From assembly GCA_037833965.1 (NCBI GenBank), contig AP031355.1, positions 27,677,501 through 27,741,500 on the forward strand: a stretch of DNA of 64,000 bases. The letters run 5' to 3'. Both the position numbers and the translations under genes were made by a program. Each line of letters starts with the position of its first letter. Position 1 is the first letter of the stretch. Source of the DNA: Marchantia polymorpha subsp. ruderalis. Lineage: Eukaryota > Streptophyta > Marchantiopsida > Marchantiales > Marchantiaceae. This document shows positions 18,664 to 27,949 of this stretch, in pieces. The notes below the pieces were generated by a model, which saw only the letters and a list, made by a program, of their open reading frames with translations, had not been told where the DNA came from and ran no database searches.

Positions 18664-21600
18664 CTACACGCCTGCACGGAACCACGCTACACTACACTCC
18701 GCGGAACCTGTACTACGTCTCCTGCGCGGCCGACTGCCGCGCACTAACTCTCTACCCTGCCACTCTTCCGCTCGACTGCGCAGTCCCAACCGCTGCAACG
18801 CCGCGGACACCTCCCCCTCGAGGGCGGACATGGTATCCTGTGCCTTCGACAGAAAGGCCTCGAGCTTCTTCGCTACCTTCCGCCGACTCCTACTGTCGCC
18901 TGACAACAACCCGGCTGCGCGCAATTCAAACTCACGCAGTGTGAGTTTCTCCTGCGCCTTCACTTCCCAGTGGGCGTAGCCCTTGAGACAGTGGGCGACT
19001 CGCCTCGCCGTCTCCACCTTCGTGCGATCCGCCTCCTCCCTGCGATCCTCTTCAATCGTCACTAATTGCGATTCGGCTTCAGCACGTTGCGCTCTCAATT
19101 CGCCACACTCTGACTGCAAACTGCGGATTAATTCTTCATCCGCCTGCCGTGCGAGCTGACATTGTTCCAACAACCGCGTCTGTCGCACGAGCTCGTCTGA
19201 CAAAATCCGATTCTGGGCCTGCTCAGAATCGAGTGCTTCCTTGACCTTCACCTGCTCCTTGGTGAGCTCGCCCAGTTTCTCATCCTTCATCTTCTCGGAG
19301 TGCTTGTAGAATTTCTGATTAAGCTTGTACTGTCCCCACAAGCACTCATGCTTCTCCTTCAAGTCCCTCAACTCCTGGTCCACTATAGCTAATAGCTTGC
19401 TGGTGTGGACTTTAGTGCGAGTCCGCCTGCGCACTAACTCGATGTAAGATCCCGGCTGGAGTGGGTCGGCGTATTTATCGACCTTGCGATCCAAGTACCG
19501 CAGCAACGGAATCACCTGCTCAGAGAGCGCCGCCGCCGGCGCTCCAACAATTTCCTCCTCCTCCTCCTCGGTGTCTTCTGCTCCTGACATTTCTTCCGTG
19601 GAGCCTCCGTCGTCATCATCCGAGTGGAGAATTTCAGTCGCCATTGATTGCGTCGGCGACTGCCCCGAGTGGGGCTGCACGTCCTCGACGTGTGCTGCCT
19701 GCGAAGGCACGGCTGCGGCCTCGCTGCTCGTCGCCAAAATGTCTAAGGCGGAAGGCGAATGTATCCGAGCGGCATCCCCGTCGCTCGCTGGTTGATTGCC
19801 CACCGCATTCTCTCTGTCGCCGTCGTCCGTCGCCGAAGGCGATCGAGCGGAGGGTGGCTGCGCGGGGTTGGATTGCGCATCGCGCATCGAGATGTCGTCC
19901 CGCGGACAGTCACTCCGCTCCTCCGTCTGCTGCTCCCTTGATCGGTCCGTGGGGGCTGTGCCCAGCCCGTCAGCAGGCGCATTTGCCGGCGCCTTGTCCG
20001 CCGCAGGCGTAGCGCCGCGGACATCTATCGCCGAAGGCGACATGGCCGGGGGCCGCACGCCCGATGTTCCTTGGCCTATAGGCCCTACCGCCGAAGGCGC
20101 ATCTATCGGCGTACTTCCCGCCGATGGTGCGGCCTCCGCACGCTCTCTGCTCGTATCCCCTCGGCTCGAAGGCCCTGGCGCCGAAGGCGCGAATTGCGGC
20201 GCGTGGTGCGCCGGAGGGTCTGGCCCCGAGGGCCGGTGTCTCGTAGGCGGTTCTTCCGCCGGCTCCTTCCCCTTCCTGCGTTGGAACGGGGGTGATTCTT
20301 GCCTGTGCACAGGCGGCACGTGTGGAGGTGTCCTGTGCACAGGCGACCTGTGCACAGGTGAGCGCCTGTGCACAGGCGGACTACTCCTTCCCACGCGTAA
20401 GCGTAGATCCACGTCCACTTGTGTTCGCCGATCCGCGGAGGCTCGTCCGTCCGCGGAGGTTCGCCTGTGCGCAAACGGAACATCTGTCCGCATCGCACGT
20501 GGTAACTCCGGAGGCCCTTGGCCCGTAGGCGGCCTCTCTCCCGACGAGGTTGCAGCGTGGCCCGTCGCTCCTGCGGTCGTCCGCGCTTCCTCTCGCCTCT
20601 CTGGCGACGCACTTCCTATCTCCGTCGCAATCGTCGCCGTGTCTGCACTGTCAGCTCGTAACACCAGTCTGCGTGCCTTCTGCTTCGGCCGGCTGTATGG
20701 CTCGCACAGCGGCCGCGGTCGAATGGGAGCAGAGGGTTCTTGATGCTGCTCCTCTTCGGACTCTTCCCTCCATCGCCGCTTCCGCGGCACTCGCGCTGCA
20801 GGAGTGTGTCTCCCTTCATCCCTCCGTCTTGATGGGGTAGAAGTCGGTGACTCCTCCGCATAAGTGTCGACCTCGTTCTCCCGCACATACTTCCCGGGAT
20901 GGTCGATGGACAATGGCGGAAAATGTTCAAGCTCCGCCGCTGTCAAACAATTCCGCTGTCGATAAAAATTGATGAGGAAAGGAGAAAGATGGTTTAGAGT
21001 TCCCCCCTTCTCCTCAAACGCGTGCTGTCGCATCACCCTGTGCAGGATGCTCGCCCAGTGAATTGGAGTTCCCTCGATGACGCACTCCACAAAAGAGACC
21101 TGCCACAATGTGATGTAGCAGGCGCGGTGCGGCTGCAATAATTGCATCAGCGCCGCGGACAAAGTCCGGCGAAATCGATCCTTGTAATCACGGGTCCTGT
21201 ACCCATTCTTGGTTGACCTCCCGGTCTTGAACAGCTCCACAAATTGCGCCTCTTCTTGCTTGGTCACCTTGATGCTCTCACTGTCGAAAAGGAGATGTCC
21301 TGGCATGCCAGCACATCTTCCCAACGCCTGCGCCCAATCTTGGACTGTCCACCGGTCAACATGCGGACGCAACCCGCGCGAGGGTGGTCCCTGTGGCTCT
21401 AGCCACTCGCGCACCATATTCGCACAGATGTAATTCCATCCCCATAGCAAGAAATCGAGCTTTCTTGCTATTAAGCGCTCTTCGAAAGCGCGCAGCCCGT
21501 TCTGCGGCAGGCGAAGTGGCACCATCCGCAATCTGCTCGGTCTCGTCATTGCGTTCCTGGGGTTCGCTCGCCCGCTCATTCTACTTCCGCACTGTCCGCG

Positions 21601-21801
21601 TTTCTTTCTCTCTCGGCAAACTCTAATCGCTCTCAATTCCAAATCACGCGCACTCACTTCTCCCTCAATCAACAAGAAATCTCCTGTGTGACGACGTCGA
21701 GAATGGTCCGCAGCCAGCAGATGGATGCGCGCAGCGCGCACAAGAGATTGGAATCGCGAATTCAAGAATGGGACGCTCTCCGCCGCCCGGTCGAAGGTCA
21801 T
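18664..21801 (-). CDS. LTR-encoded protein, 1,045 aa (A2 5' LTR copy)
   Basis: Intact ORF, nearly identical to the A2 3' LTR copy; differences include ADGLG for AHGLG and LAIVDQ for LARVDQ. As the 5' LTR copy lies upstream of the TATA box, it is not on the genomic RNA; expressing it would need a promoter in the 1.24-kb leader between 21802 and 23044. Domain layout as in the A1 copy. Function unknown. Confidence 0.75.
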   Translation of the reverse strand: MTFDRAAESVPFLNSRFQSLVRAARIHLLAADHSRRRHTGDFLLIEGEVSARDLELRAIRVCRERKKRGQCGSRMSGRANPRNAMTRPSRLRMVPLRLPQNGLRAFEERLIARKLDFLLWGWNYICANMVREWLEPQGPPSRGLRPHVDRWTVQDWAQALGRCAGMPGHLLFDSESIKVTKQEEAQFVELFKTGRSTKNGYRTRDYKDRFRRTLSAALMQLLQPHRACYITLWQVSFVECVIEGTPIHWASILHRVMRQHAFEEKGGTLNHLSPFLINFYRQRNCLTAAELEHFPPLSIDHPGKYVRENEVDTYAEESPTSTPSRRRDEGRHTPAARVPRKRRWREESEEEQHQEPSAPIRPRPLCEPYSRPKQKARRLVLRADSADTATIATEIGSASPERREEARTTAGATGHAATSSGERPPTGQGPPELPRAMRTDVPFAHRRTSADGRASADRRTQVDVDLRLRVGRSSPPVHRRSPVHRSPVHRTPPHVPPVHRQESPPFQRRKGKEPAEEPPTRHRPSGPDPPAHHAPQFAPSAPGPSSRGDTSRERAEAAPSAGSTPIDAPSAVGPIGQGTSGVRPPAMSPSAIDVRGATPAADKAPANAPADGLGTAPTDRSREQQTEERSDCPRDDISMRDAQSNPAQPPSARSPSATDDGDRENAVGNQPASDGDAARIHSPSALDILATSSEAAAVPSQAAHVEDVQPHSGQSPTQSMATEILHSDDDDGGSTEEMSGAEDTEEEEEEIVGAPAAALSEQVIPLLRYLDRKVDKYADPLQPGSYIELVRRRTRTKVHTSKLLAIVDQELRDLKEKHECLWGQYKLNQKFYKHSEKMKDEKLGELTKEQVKVKEALDSEQAQNRILSDELVRQTRLLEQCQLARQADEELIRSLQSECGELRAQRAEAESQLVTIEEDRREEADRTKVETARRVAHCLKGYAHWEVKAQEKLTLREFELRAAGLLSGDSRSRRKVAKKLEAFLSKAQDTMSALEGEVSAALQRLGLRSRAEEWQGRELVRGSRPRRRRSTGSAECSVAWFRAGV
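20301..20377. repeat. Palindrome cluster in LTR ORF (A2 5' LTR)
   Basis: GCCTGTGCACAGGC at 20301-20314 and 20364-20377, and CCTGTGCACAGG at 20332-20343 and 20347-20358. All are perfect palindromes, read through as Pro-Val-His-Arg repeats. Confidence 0.85.
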
Positions 21802-22083
21802 GGTCGGCTCTTGGTCGTGAAGAACGTCTCACTTGATGGCCGCGCCGGCTGTACGCTGGAACGGTCTTCGCTCTCACGCGCGGCTTCACGCTCCGCCGTC
21901 GTCGATTAAACTCTCACGCTCGAATTGGCGGATTTGAACTCCGCGAGCGTGTCACCCTCCGGACATGGGGGCGTAGCGCCGAAGGCGAGTTTTCCGCCTT
22001 GCGCGGTACACTTGTTCGTACCGCCCCTCGGCCAATCTCCTTCTGCCTTGACGCGTGTGTCCGCATGTCGGACAAAAATTCAA

Positions 22084-22175
22084 CTCCTGCCTGTGCGCAG
22101 GCAGGAGCCTCGGCGGATCCTCCGCCGGTGCGGAACTCCATCCTCCTGTGCACAGGCGTTCGCCTGTGCGCAGGC
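22084..22175. repeat. Palindrome cluster in non-coding LTR leader (A2 5' LTR)
   Basis: A 24-bp inverted repeat (22084-22107, 10-bp arms CTCCTGCCTG/CAGGCAGGAG, TGCG loop) is followed by CCTGTGCACAGG (22145-22156) and GCCTGTGCGCAGGC (22162-22175). It is the same core as in the ORF but outside any conserved frame. Confidence 0.8.
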
Positions 22176-23016
22176 GAATTCCGTCCGCGGCGCTGTGCTG
22201 GCGCGGAAGGCGTTGACCGTGGTCAGCCGTCTCCGTCCAGACTGTCCGTTCCTTGTCTCTCCGTCGGCGCTTCCGCCGCCGCAACTCCGTCCGTCCAAGA
22301 GCGCATCCACCCGTGCCGTCCGCACGGTCCGTACCTGTTGGATTACTCTGGCGGCTCTTCCGACGTACGTGGCGCTGCGCTGGCGCGGAAGGCGCCGTAC
22401 ACTTTCTACCTCACAAGGCGCATTTCTAGGGCCCAAGGCGGATTCTCCGCCGACGCCGAAGTGCCTGTGCACAGGCGTACGCTTGTGCGTAGGCGGACTT
22501 CGCGCCTTCCCTAACCCTACTTCGCCTGTGCACAGGCGAACGCCTTCGTCCGTGCATAGGACAAAACTTGAATCCCCCTTCCGCGTAGGCGGAATTCGCG
22601 CCGGTGGCGAACTCCTTCCACCGTAGGCGACCGCCTCCGTTTCTTCCAGTAACGATAACTCCCTAAGTCCTCGTCCGTTCCAAGCGTTCTTGGGCTCGTT
22701 AGAATCAGCGCGTCGAGCTCTTTCCAACGGGACCCTAACTTGGTCAAGGCGCCCGAGGGTTCACCTAATTACGGGGGTTTCCCTACAGCCGCGGACGCAA
22801 CCTCCGAAGGCGGGTTTTGCGCCTTGCGCCGTAGAGATCCTAACTGCGGAGCTCGTAGGGAGGGTGGTGCCTGTCCTTACTGCTGCACCCCAAATCCCAG
22901 ATTCTACAAGATCCCTCGAGAATCCCCGCGATCTTCCGGATTCACTCTGTTTTGATGTACCGAAGGCTATTTACAATGCTGCCAGGGTACAGTTTTCCAA
23001 AAATGTTTTAATTTCC

Positions 23017-25077
23017 TCAAAATTGCCAAAAGTGGGGTACCACATGTCCTGCAGACAACTGGAATAACTCTTCATCTGGAAAATCGTCCACCAATTCCTC
23101 CTCTGTCGGTTGTGTCCATAATCGGGACAAGTAATCCGCATTTTCGTGGTGCACCCCTTTCCTGGTCTGGACTGTGTAGGTGAACTCTTGTAGTAACAAC
23201 ACCCACCTGGCGATCCGACCGGATAGGTCGGCTTTCTTGACTAGGTGTTGCAATGCGTAGTGGTCCACATGGAACACAAACTCGTAGCAGATTAGGTAGT
23301 GACGGAACTTTTTACAGGAATACACCATCCCCAACGCTTCTCTCTCCGTCGTGGTGTACTTCCGCTCTGCTAGAGACAGCTGTCGGCTCGCGAAGTAGAT
23401 CGGGTAGTCCTTTTTGTTGTCATCCTTCTGACTCAGTACTACACCGATGGCGAATGCCGAGGTGTCAACGTAAACATGGAATGGTCGATTCCAGTCTGGA
23501 CTCCTTAGTACGGGAGCAGTCGTGAGTTTCGCTTTAAGAGTCTCAAATGCTGACTGCTGGTTCGCACCCCAAGCATAAGGCTCGTCCTTCTTCAACAACT
23601 TGGTCAGGTCCGCCGCCAGTATTGCATACAGGTGTATGAATCTTCGGTAGTAGCCCACATGACCCAGGAATGCTCGCAGCTCTCTTAGATTCGTGGGTGG
23701 CTCAAGCTCGAGTATAACCTTGACCTTCTCGATGTCCATCGCAATGCCGTCTGCCGAGACCCGATGACCCAACAAGATCCCACTAGTCATGAAGAAAAAG
23801 CACTTCTCGGGATGCAGTGATAAACTGCTCTCTCGACATTTATCGAAGGTCTGCTTCAAGTGACTTAGGTGTTCAGACCGCTTCCCAAAGACACAGAAGT
23901 CATCTATGAATATTTCCAGAAACTTCCTCAGTTGTTCCTGAAAGATATTGGTCATCATCCGTTGAAAGGTGGCAGGCGCGTTGCACAGACCGAAGGGCAT
24001 CTTGTGGTATGCGTAAGTTCCCCAGTCGGTTGTGAACGTAGTTTTATCCTTGTCCTGTTCACGGATAGACACCTGATTGTAACCTGAGAACCCATCCAGG
24101 AAGCTATAACATTCATGTCCTGCGACATGGTCTAGAATGGCATCCGTGAATGGTAACGGGTGATGATCCTTGCGTGTTGCTGCATTCAACTTCCGGAAAT
24201 GTTCAAGCTCCGCCGCTGTCAAACAATTCCGCTGTCGATAAAAATTGATGAGGAAAGGAGAAAGATGGTTTAGAGTTCCCCCTTTCTCCTCAAACGCGTG
24301 CTGTCGCATCACCCTGTGCAGGATGCTCGCCCAGTGAATTGGAGTTCCCTCGATGACGCACTCCACAAAAGAGACCTGCCACAATGTGATGTAGCAGGCG
24401 CGGTGCGGCTGCAATAATTGCATCAGCGCCGCGGACAAAGTCCGGCGAAATCGATCCTTGTAATCACGGGTCCTGTACCCATTCTTGGTAGACCTCCCGG
24501 TCTTGAACAGCTCCACAAATTGCGCCTCTTCTTGCTTAGTCACCTTGATGCTCTCACTGTCGAAAAGGAGATGCCCTGGCATGCCGGCACATCTTCCCAA
24601 CGCCTGCGCCCAATCTTGGACTGTCCACCGATCAACATGCGGACGCAATCCGCGCGAGGGTGGTCCCTGTGGCTCTAGCCACTCGCGCACCATATTCGCA
24701 CAGATGTAATTCCATCCCCATAGCAAGAAATCGAGCTTTCTTGCTATTAAGCGCTCCTCGAAAGCGCGCAGCCCGTTCTGCGGCAGGCGAAGTGGCACCA
24801 TCCGCAATCTGCTCGGTCTCGTCATTGCGTTCCTGGGGTTCGCTCGCCCGCTCATTCTACTTCCGCACTGCCCGCGCTTCTTTCTCTCTCGGCAAACTCT
24901 AATCGCTCTCAATTCCAAATCACGCGCACTCACTTCTCCCTCAATCAACAAGAAATCTCCTGTGCGACGACGTCGAGAGTGTTCCGCAGCCAGCAGATGG
25001 ATGCGCGCAGCGCGCACAAGAGATTGGAATCGCGAATTCAAGAATGGGACGTTCTCCGCCGCCCGGTCGAAGGTCAT
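23017..25077 (-). pseudogene. Chimeric ORF: LTR-ORF N-terminus fused in frame to RT/RNaseH (686 aa)
   Basis: One open frame starts at the LTR-ORF ATG (25077), runs through its conserved N-terminal domain (to AAELEHF, about residue 294), then continues as RT (RKLNAATRKDHH, with FIDD) and RNaseH (VDTSAFAIG). It ends in 28 bases of A2 LTR at 23017 (SAGHVVPHFWQF). The join lies within a shared TTTCCG-type microhomology at about 24195-24200. RT motifs upstream of RKLN and the integrase are missing. It most likely results from a deletion in A1, followed by truncation when A2 inserted. Whether it is expressed is unknown. Confidence 0.85.
23045..23049. repeat. Right target-site duplication of A2 (TGTCC)
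   Basis: Repeat of 6464-6468; the A1 pol sequence resumes here (TGTCC then TGCAGAC). Confidence 0.95.
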
Positions 25078-26320
25078 GGTCGGCTTTTGGTCGTGAAGAA
25101 CGTCTCACTTGAAGGCCGCGCCGGCTGTACGCTGGAACGGTCTTCGCTCTCACGCGCGGCTTCACGCTCCGCCGTCGTCGATTAAACTCTCACGCTCGAA
25201 TTGGCGGATTTGAACTCCGCGAGCGTGTCACCCTGTGGACATGGGGGCGTAGCGCCGAAGGCGAGTTTTCCGCCTTGCGCGGTACACTTGTTCGTACCGC
25301 CCCTCGGCCAATCTCCCTCTGCCTTGACGCGTGTGTCCGCATGTCGGACAAAATTCAACTCCTGCCTGTGCGCAGGCAGGAGCCTCGGCGGATTCTCCGC
25401 CGGCGCGGAACTTCATCCTCCTGTGCACAGGCGTTCGCCTGTGCGCAGGCGAATTCCGTCCGCGGCGCTGCGCTGGCGCGGAAGGCGTTGACCGTGGTCA
25501 GCCGTCTCCGTCCAGTCTGTCCGTTCCTTTTCTCTCCGTCGGCGCTTCCGCCGCCGCAACTCCGTCCGTCCAAGAGCGCATCCACCCGTGCCGTCCGCAT
25601 GGTCCGTACCGATTGGATTACTCTGGCGGCTCTTCCGACGTACGCGGCGCCGCGCTGGCGCGGAAGGCGCCGTACACTTTCTACCTCACAAGGCGCATTT
25701 CTAGGGCCCAAGGCGGATTTCCCGCCGACGCCGAAGTGCCGGTGCACAGGCGAACGCCTGTGCGTAGGCGGACTTCGCGCCTTCCCTAACCCTACTTCGC
25801 CTGTGCACAGGCGAACGCCTTCGTCCGCGCATAGGACAAAACTTGATTCCCCCTTCCGCGTAGGCGGAATTCGCGCCGGTGGCGAACTCCTTCCGCCGTA
25901 GGCGACCGCCTCCGTTTCTTCCAGTAGCGATGACTCCCTAAGTCCTCATCCGTTCCAAGCGTTCTTGGGCTCGTTAGAATCAGCGCGTCGAGCTCTTTCC
26001 AACGGGACCCTAACTTGGTCAAGGCGCCCGAGGGTTGATCTAATTAGGGAGGGTTTCCCTACAGCCGCGGACGCAACCTCCGAAGGCGGGTTTTGCGCCT
26101 TGCGCCGTAGAGATCCTAACTGCAGAGCTCGCAGGGAGGGTGATGCCTGTCCTTCCTGCGGCACCCCAAATCCCAGATTCTACAAGATCCCTCGAGAATC
26201 CCCGCGATCTTCCGGATTCACTCTGTTTTGATGTACCGAAGGCTATTTACAATGCTGCCAGGGTACAGTTTTCCAAAAATGTTTTAATTTCCTCAAAATT
26301 GCCAAAAGTGGGGTACCACA
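24196..26320 (-). repeat. A1 5' LTR remnant (LTR start to mid-ORF)
   Basis: Collinear with 3044-5168 of the A1 3' LTR at offset 21,152. I noted only about four differences, for example T for G near 25530 and A for G near 26142. Contains the leader and the N-terminal third of the LTR ORF. Confidence 0.9.
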
Positions 26321-27940
26321 ACCCGTCCGTCATATCCAGTCAACGCAGTAGAGTGGGCACAACCGTACTACGGAGAGCACCCTCAGTACTATGGAGAGGC
26401 TAGCGAAGAGACAGCCTACGCTGTCCAGTCGGTTCCTACCCCTCCTGCAGTTTCAGCAATGCAAGTCCCACGATATATTCCGGTGGATCGGGCCACTACA
26501 GTACCCGTGAGGCGGAGAGCACCTCCAGGGACGTTTGACCCACCGCCACCGCGAGCTTGTTATAATTGCGGGGAAGTTGGGCACTTCTCACCGCAGTGTC
26601 CCCATCCAAAAAGGCGAAACGATTATGCTCCGACGTGTATTAATTGCAAGAAGATCGGGCATACTGCGCCAGAGTGTGATCAGCCACCAGTCCCTCGGCC
26701 AGCGGTACGATTTGTGAACACTCCTGCCAAGGAGGACGTCCAAGTTAACCAGGTCGAAGTAGGTTCAGACGGGGATGACGAAGACGAAGAATGGCCGGCT
26801 GAAGAGGTTATGTGCGCACGGGTCGAAACTCGTAGTTCCAAGAAATCGAAGGAGCAAGAGCGTGACACTCGCAAGCACGAACGGAGAACCGACGACCGGA
26901 CGGGAAAAGGAAAGGAGAAGACATCCAGCAAGTCCGACTTGCGACCTGCTCGGAAGTCTTCGGCTACGAGAGAGGCACCAGCAGTGCGCCCCCAGACAGC
27001 AGTCGAGGACGAGCCAGTGCGCCTACTGAAACGGGACTATGCTCCGGATATCCGCAACGAGGTAGCCAACCTGTTGAAGGAAGCGATCCGCACGCACAAG
27101 GACCCACCGCGGCCAGACTTGACATCCTCCCTTGGGGGGAAGTTGGCAGCCACCGTGGAACCTCGCAGAGCGTCGCCGACCCCGGCGACCCAACGCGCCC
27201 ACTATGACTTGGTCGAAGATCTCGGGAGTCGAAAAGTGAACATCACGTTCAAGCAGCTCTTGGAGGACAATAAGACGTATCGGAGAATGTTGATGCTTTC
27301 GCTACGGCATCCGCGGAAGCCGCGCGCATCCACATCCTCTCAAGTATATCAAGTGGAGAGCGAAGACCAAGGGCCACCCGAGATCGATGTGGAAATAGCA
27401 GGGTGTTGTGTACGCAGAGTGCCAATCGACTCTGGATCAGGAGTCAACATAATGACGGAGGATACAGCGAGAGCCTTGGGGTTCAGTCAATACGAACCCT
27501 CGAAGCGTGTGTTGAGATTAGCGGATCAGACGCGGAGAATGCCTGCAGGTATGCTGCGCAATGTCAAGACAATCATCGGGGGTGCGGACTTTCGGTTGAC
27601 GTATATCATCCTTCAACCGATGATGAAGCAGGGCTATGACGTTCTGCTCGGGCGACCATGGCTATATGGCGCACAAGTCAGATGTGATTGGCGAAGACAT
27701 CGCCTTAAGTTTCCCCATCCTTCGGAACCGACCAAAACCATTACGGTGCCCTGGAATAGGGTCAGACACGAAGGAGAGACCCCATCGACAAGTGCAGGTT
27801 ACACATCGGGCGAGGACAGTGAGTCGACCGCGCGATCGGATTCCAGTGGTACCGAATCCGATTACTTCGTGGGATTCGTTGCCTGCTGTTCGGTGGGAGA
27901 AGAAGAAGAGCCGGAAGCTATTCAGCCGGAAGACGAATAG
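26321..27940 (+). pseudogene. gag: A3 gag-protease, 5' truncated by A1
   Basis: An open frame from the junction (TRPSYPVNAVEWAQ) to TAG at 27938-27940. It keeps zinc knuckles two and three (CYNCGEVGHFSPQC and CINCKKIGHTAPEC) and the protease with DSGSG. Capsid and the first knuckle are lost or lie beyond A1. No stop or frameshift is seen in the remaining 540 codons. Confidence 0.9.
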
Positions 27941-27946
27941 CAATTA
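27938..27946 (+). promoter_or_regulatory. Readthrough site UAG-CAA-UUA, A3
   Basis: TAG CAA TTA ACT joins the gag-PR frame to pol in the same frame, as in A2 and A5. Confidence 0.75.
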
Positions 27947-27949
27947 ACT

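Larger units (their letters stand above)
6469..23044 (-). mobile_element. A2: complete family 1 Ty3/gypsy LTR retrotransposon
   Basis: 16,576 bp: two 5,390-bp LTRs around a 5,796-bp internal region, bounded by TG...CA ends and a 5-bp TSD (TGTCC). It contains a PBS, gag-PR, pol, a polypurine tract, and an intact 1,045-codon ORF in each LTR. By eye I counted at least 16 substitutions between the two LTRs (about 0.3%), indicating a recent insertion. gag-PR and pol each carry one in-frame stop, so this copy is probably non-autonomous. Gene order is that of Ty3/gypsy (INT after RNaseH); the tRNA-Asp-like PBS and lack of a chromodomain favour a Tat/Athila-like relative. Confidence 0.95.
17655..23044 (-). 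repeat. A2 5' LTR, 5,390 bp
   Basis: Same length as the 3' LTR and collinear at offset 11,186. It starts at 23044 next to TSD TGTCC and ends at 17655 next to the PBS spacer. It holds an intact LTR ORF (21801-18664), a TATA box (18627-18618), and palindrome clusters at 20301-20377 and in the leader (22084-22107, 22145-22175). Confidence 0.95.
23045..26320 (-). mobile_element. A1, right part (5' LTR start plus rearranged internal region)
   Basis: Continuation of A1 beyond the A2 insertion. It carries the RNaseH and RT part of pol (23045 to about 24195), joined directly to the middle of an LTR ORF and on to the LTR start at 26320. PBS, gag-PR, the N-terminal part of RT and the distal LTR are missing, consistent with one internal deletion. 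At 26320 the LTR start abuts plus-strand A3 gag sequence (ACCCG...), so A1 appears inserted in A3; the matching left junction would lie just outside the window. Confidence 0.85.

Noticed and set aside
20301..20377. CRISPR-like appearance of regularly spaced palindromes
   Set aside because: Spacers are short, repeated and irregular, part of a coding repeat in a plant retrotransposon; no cas genes.
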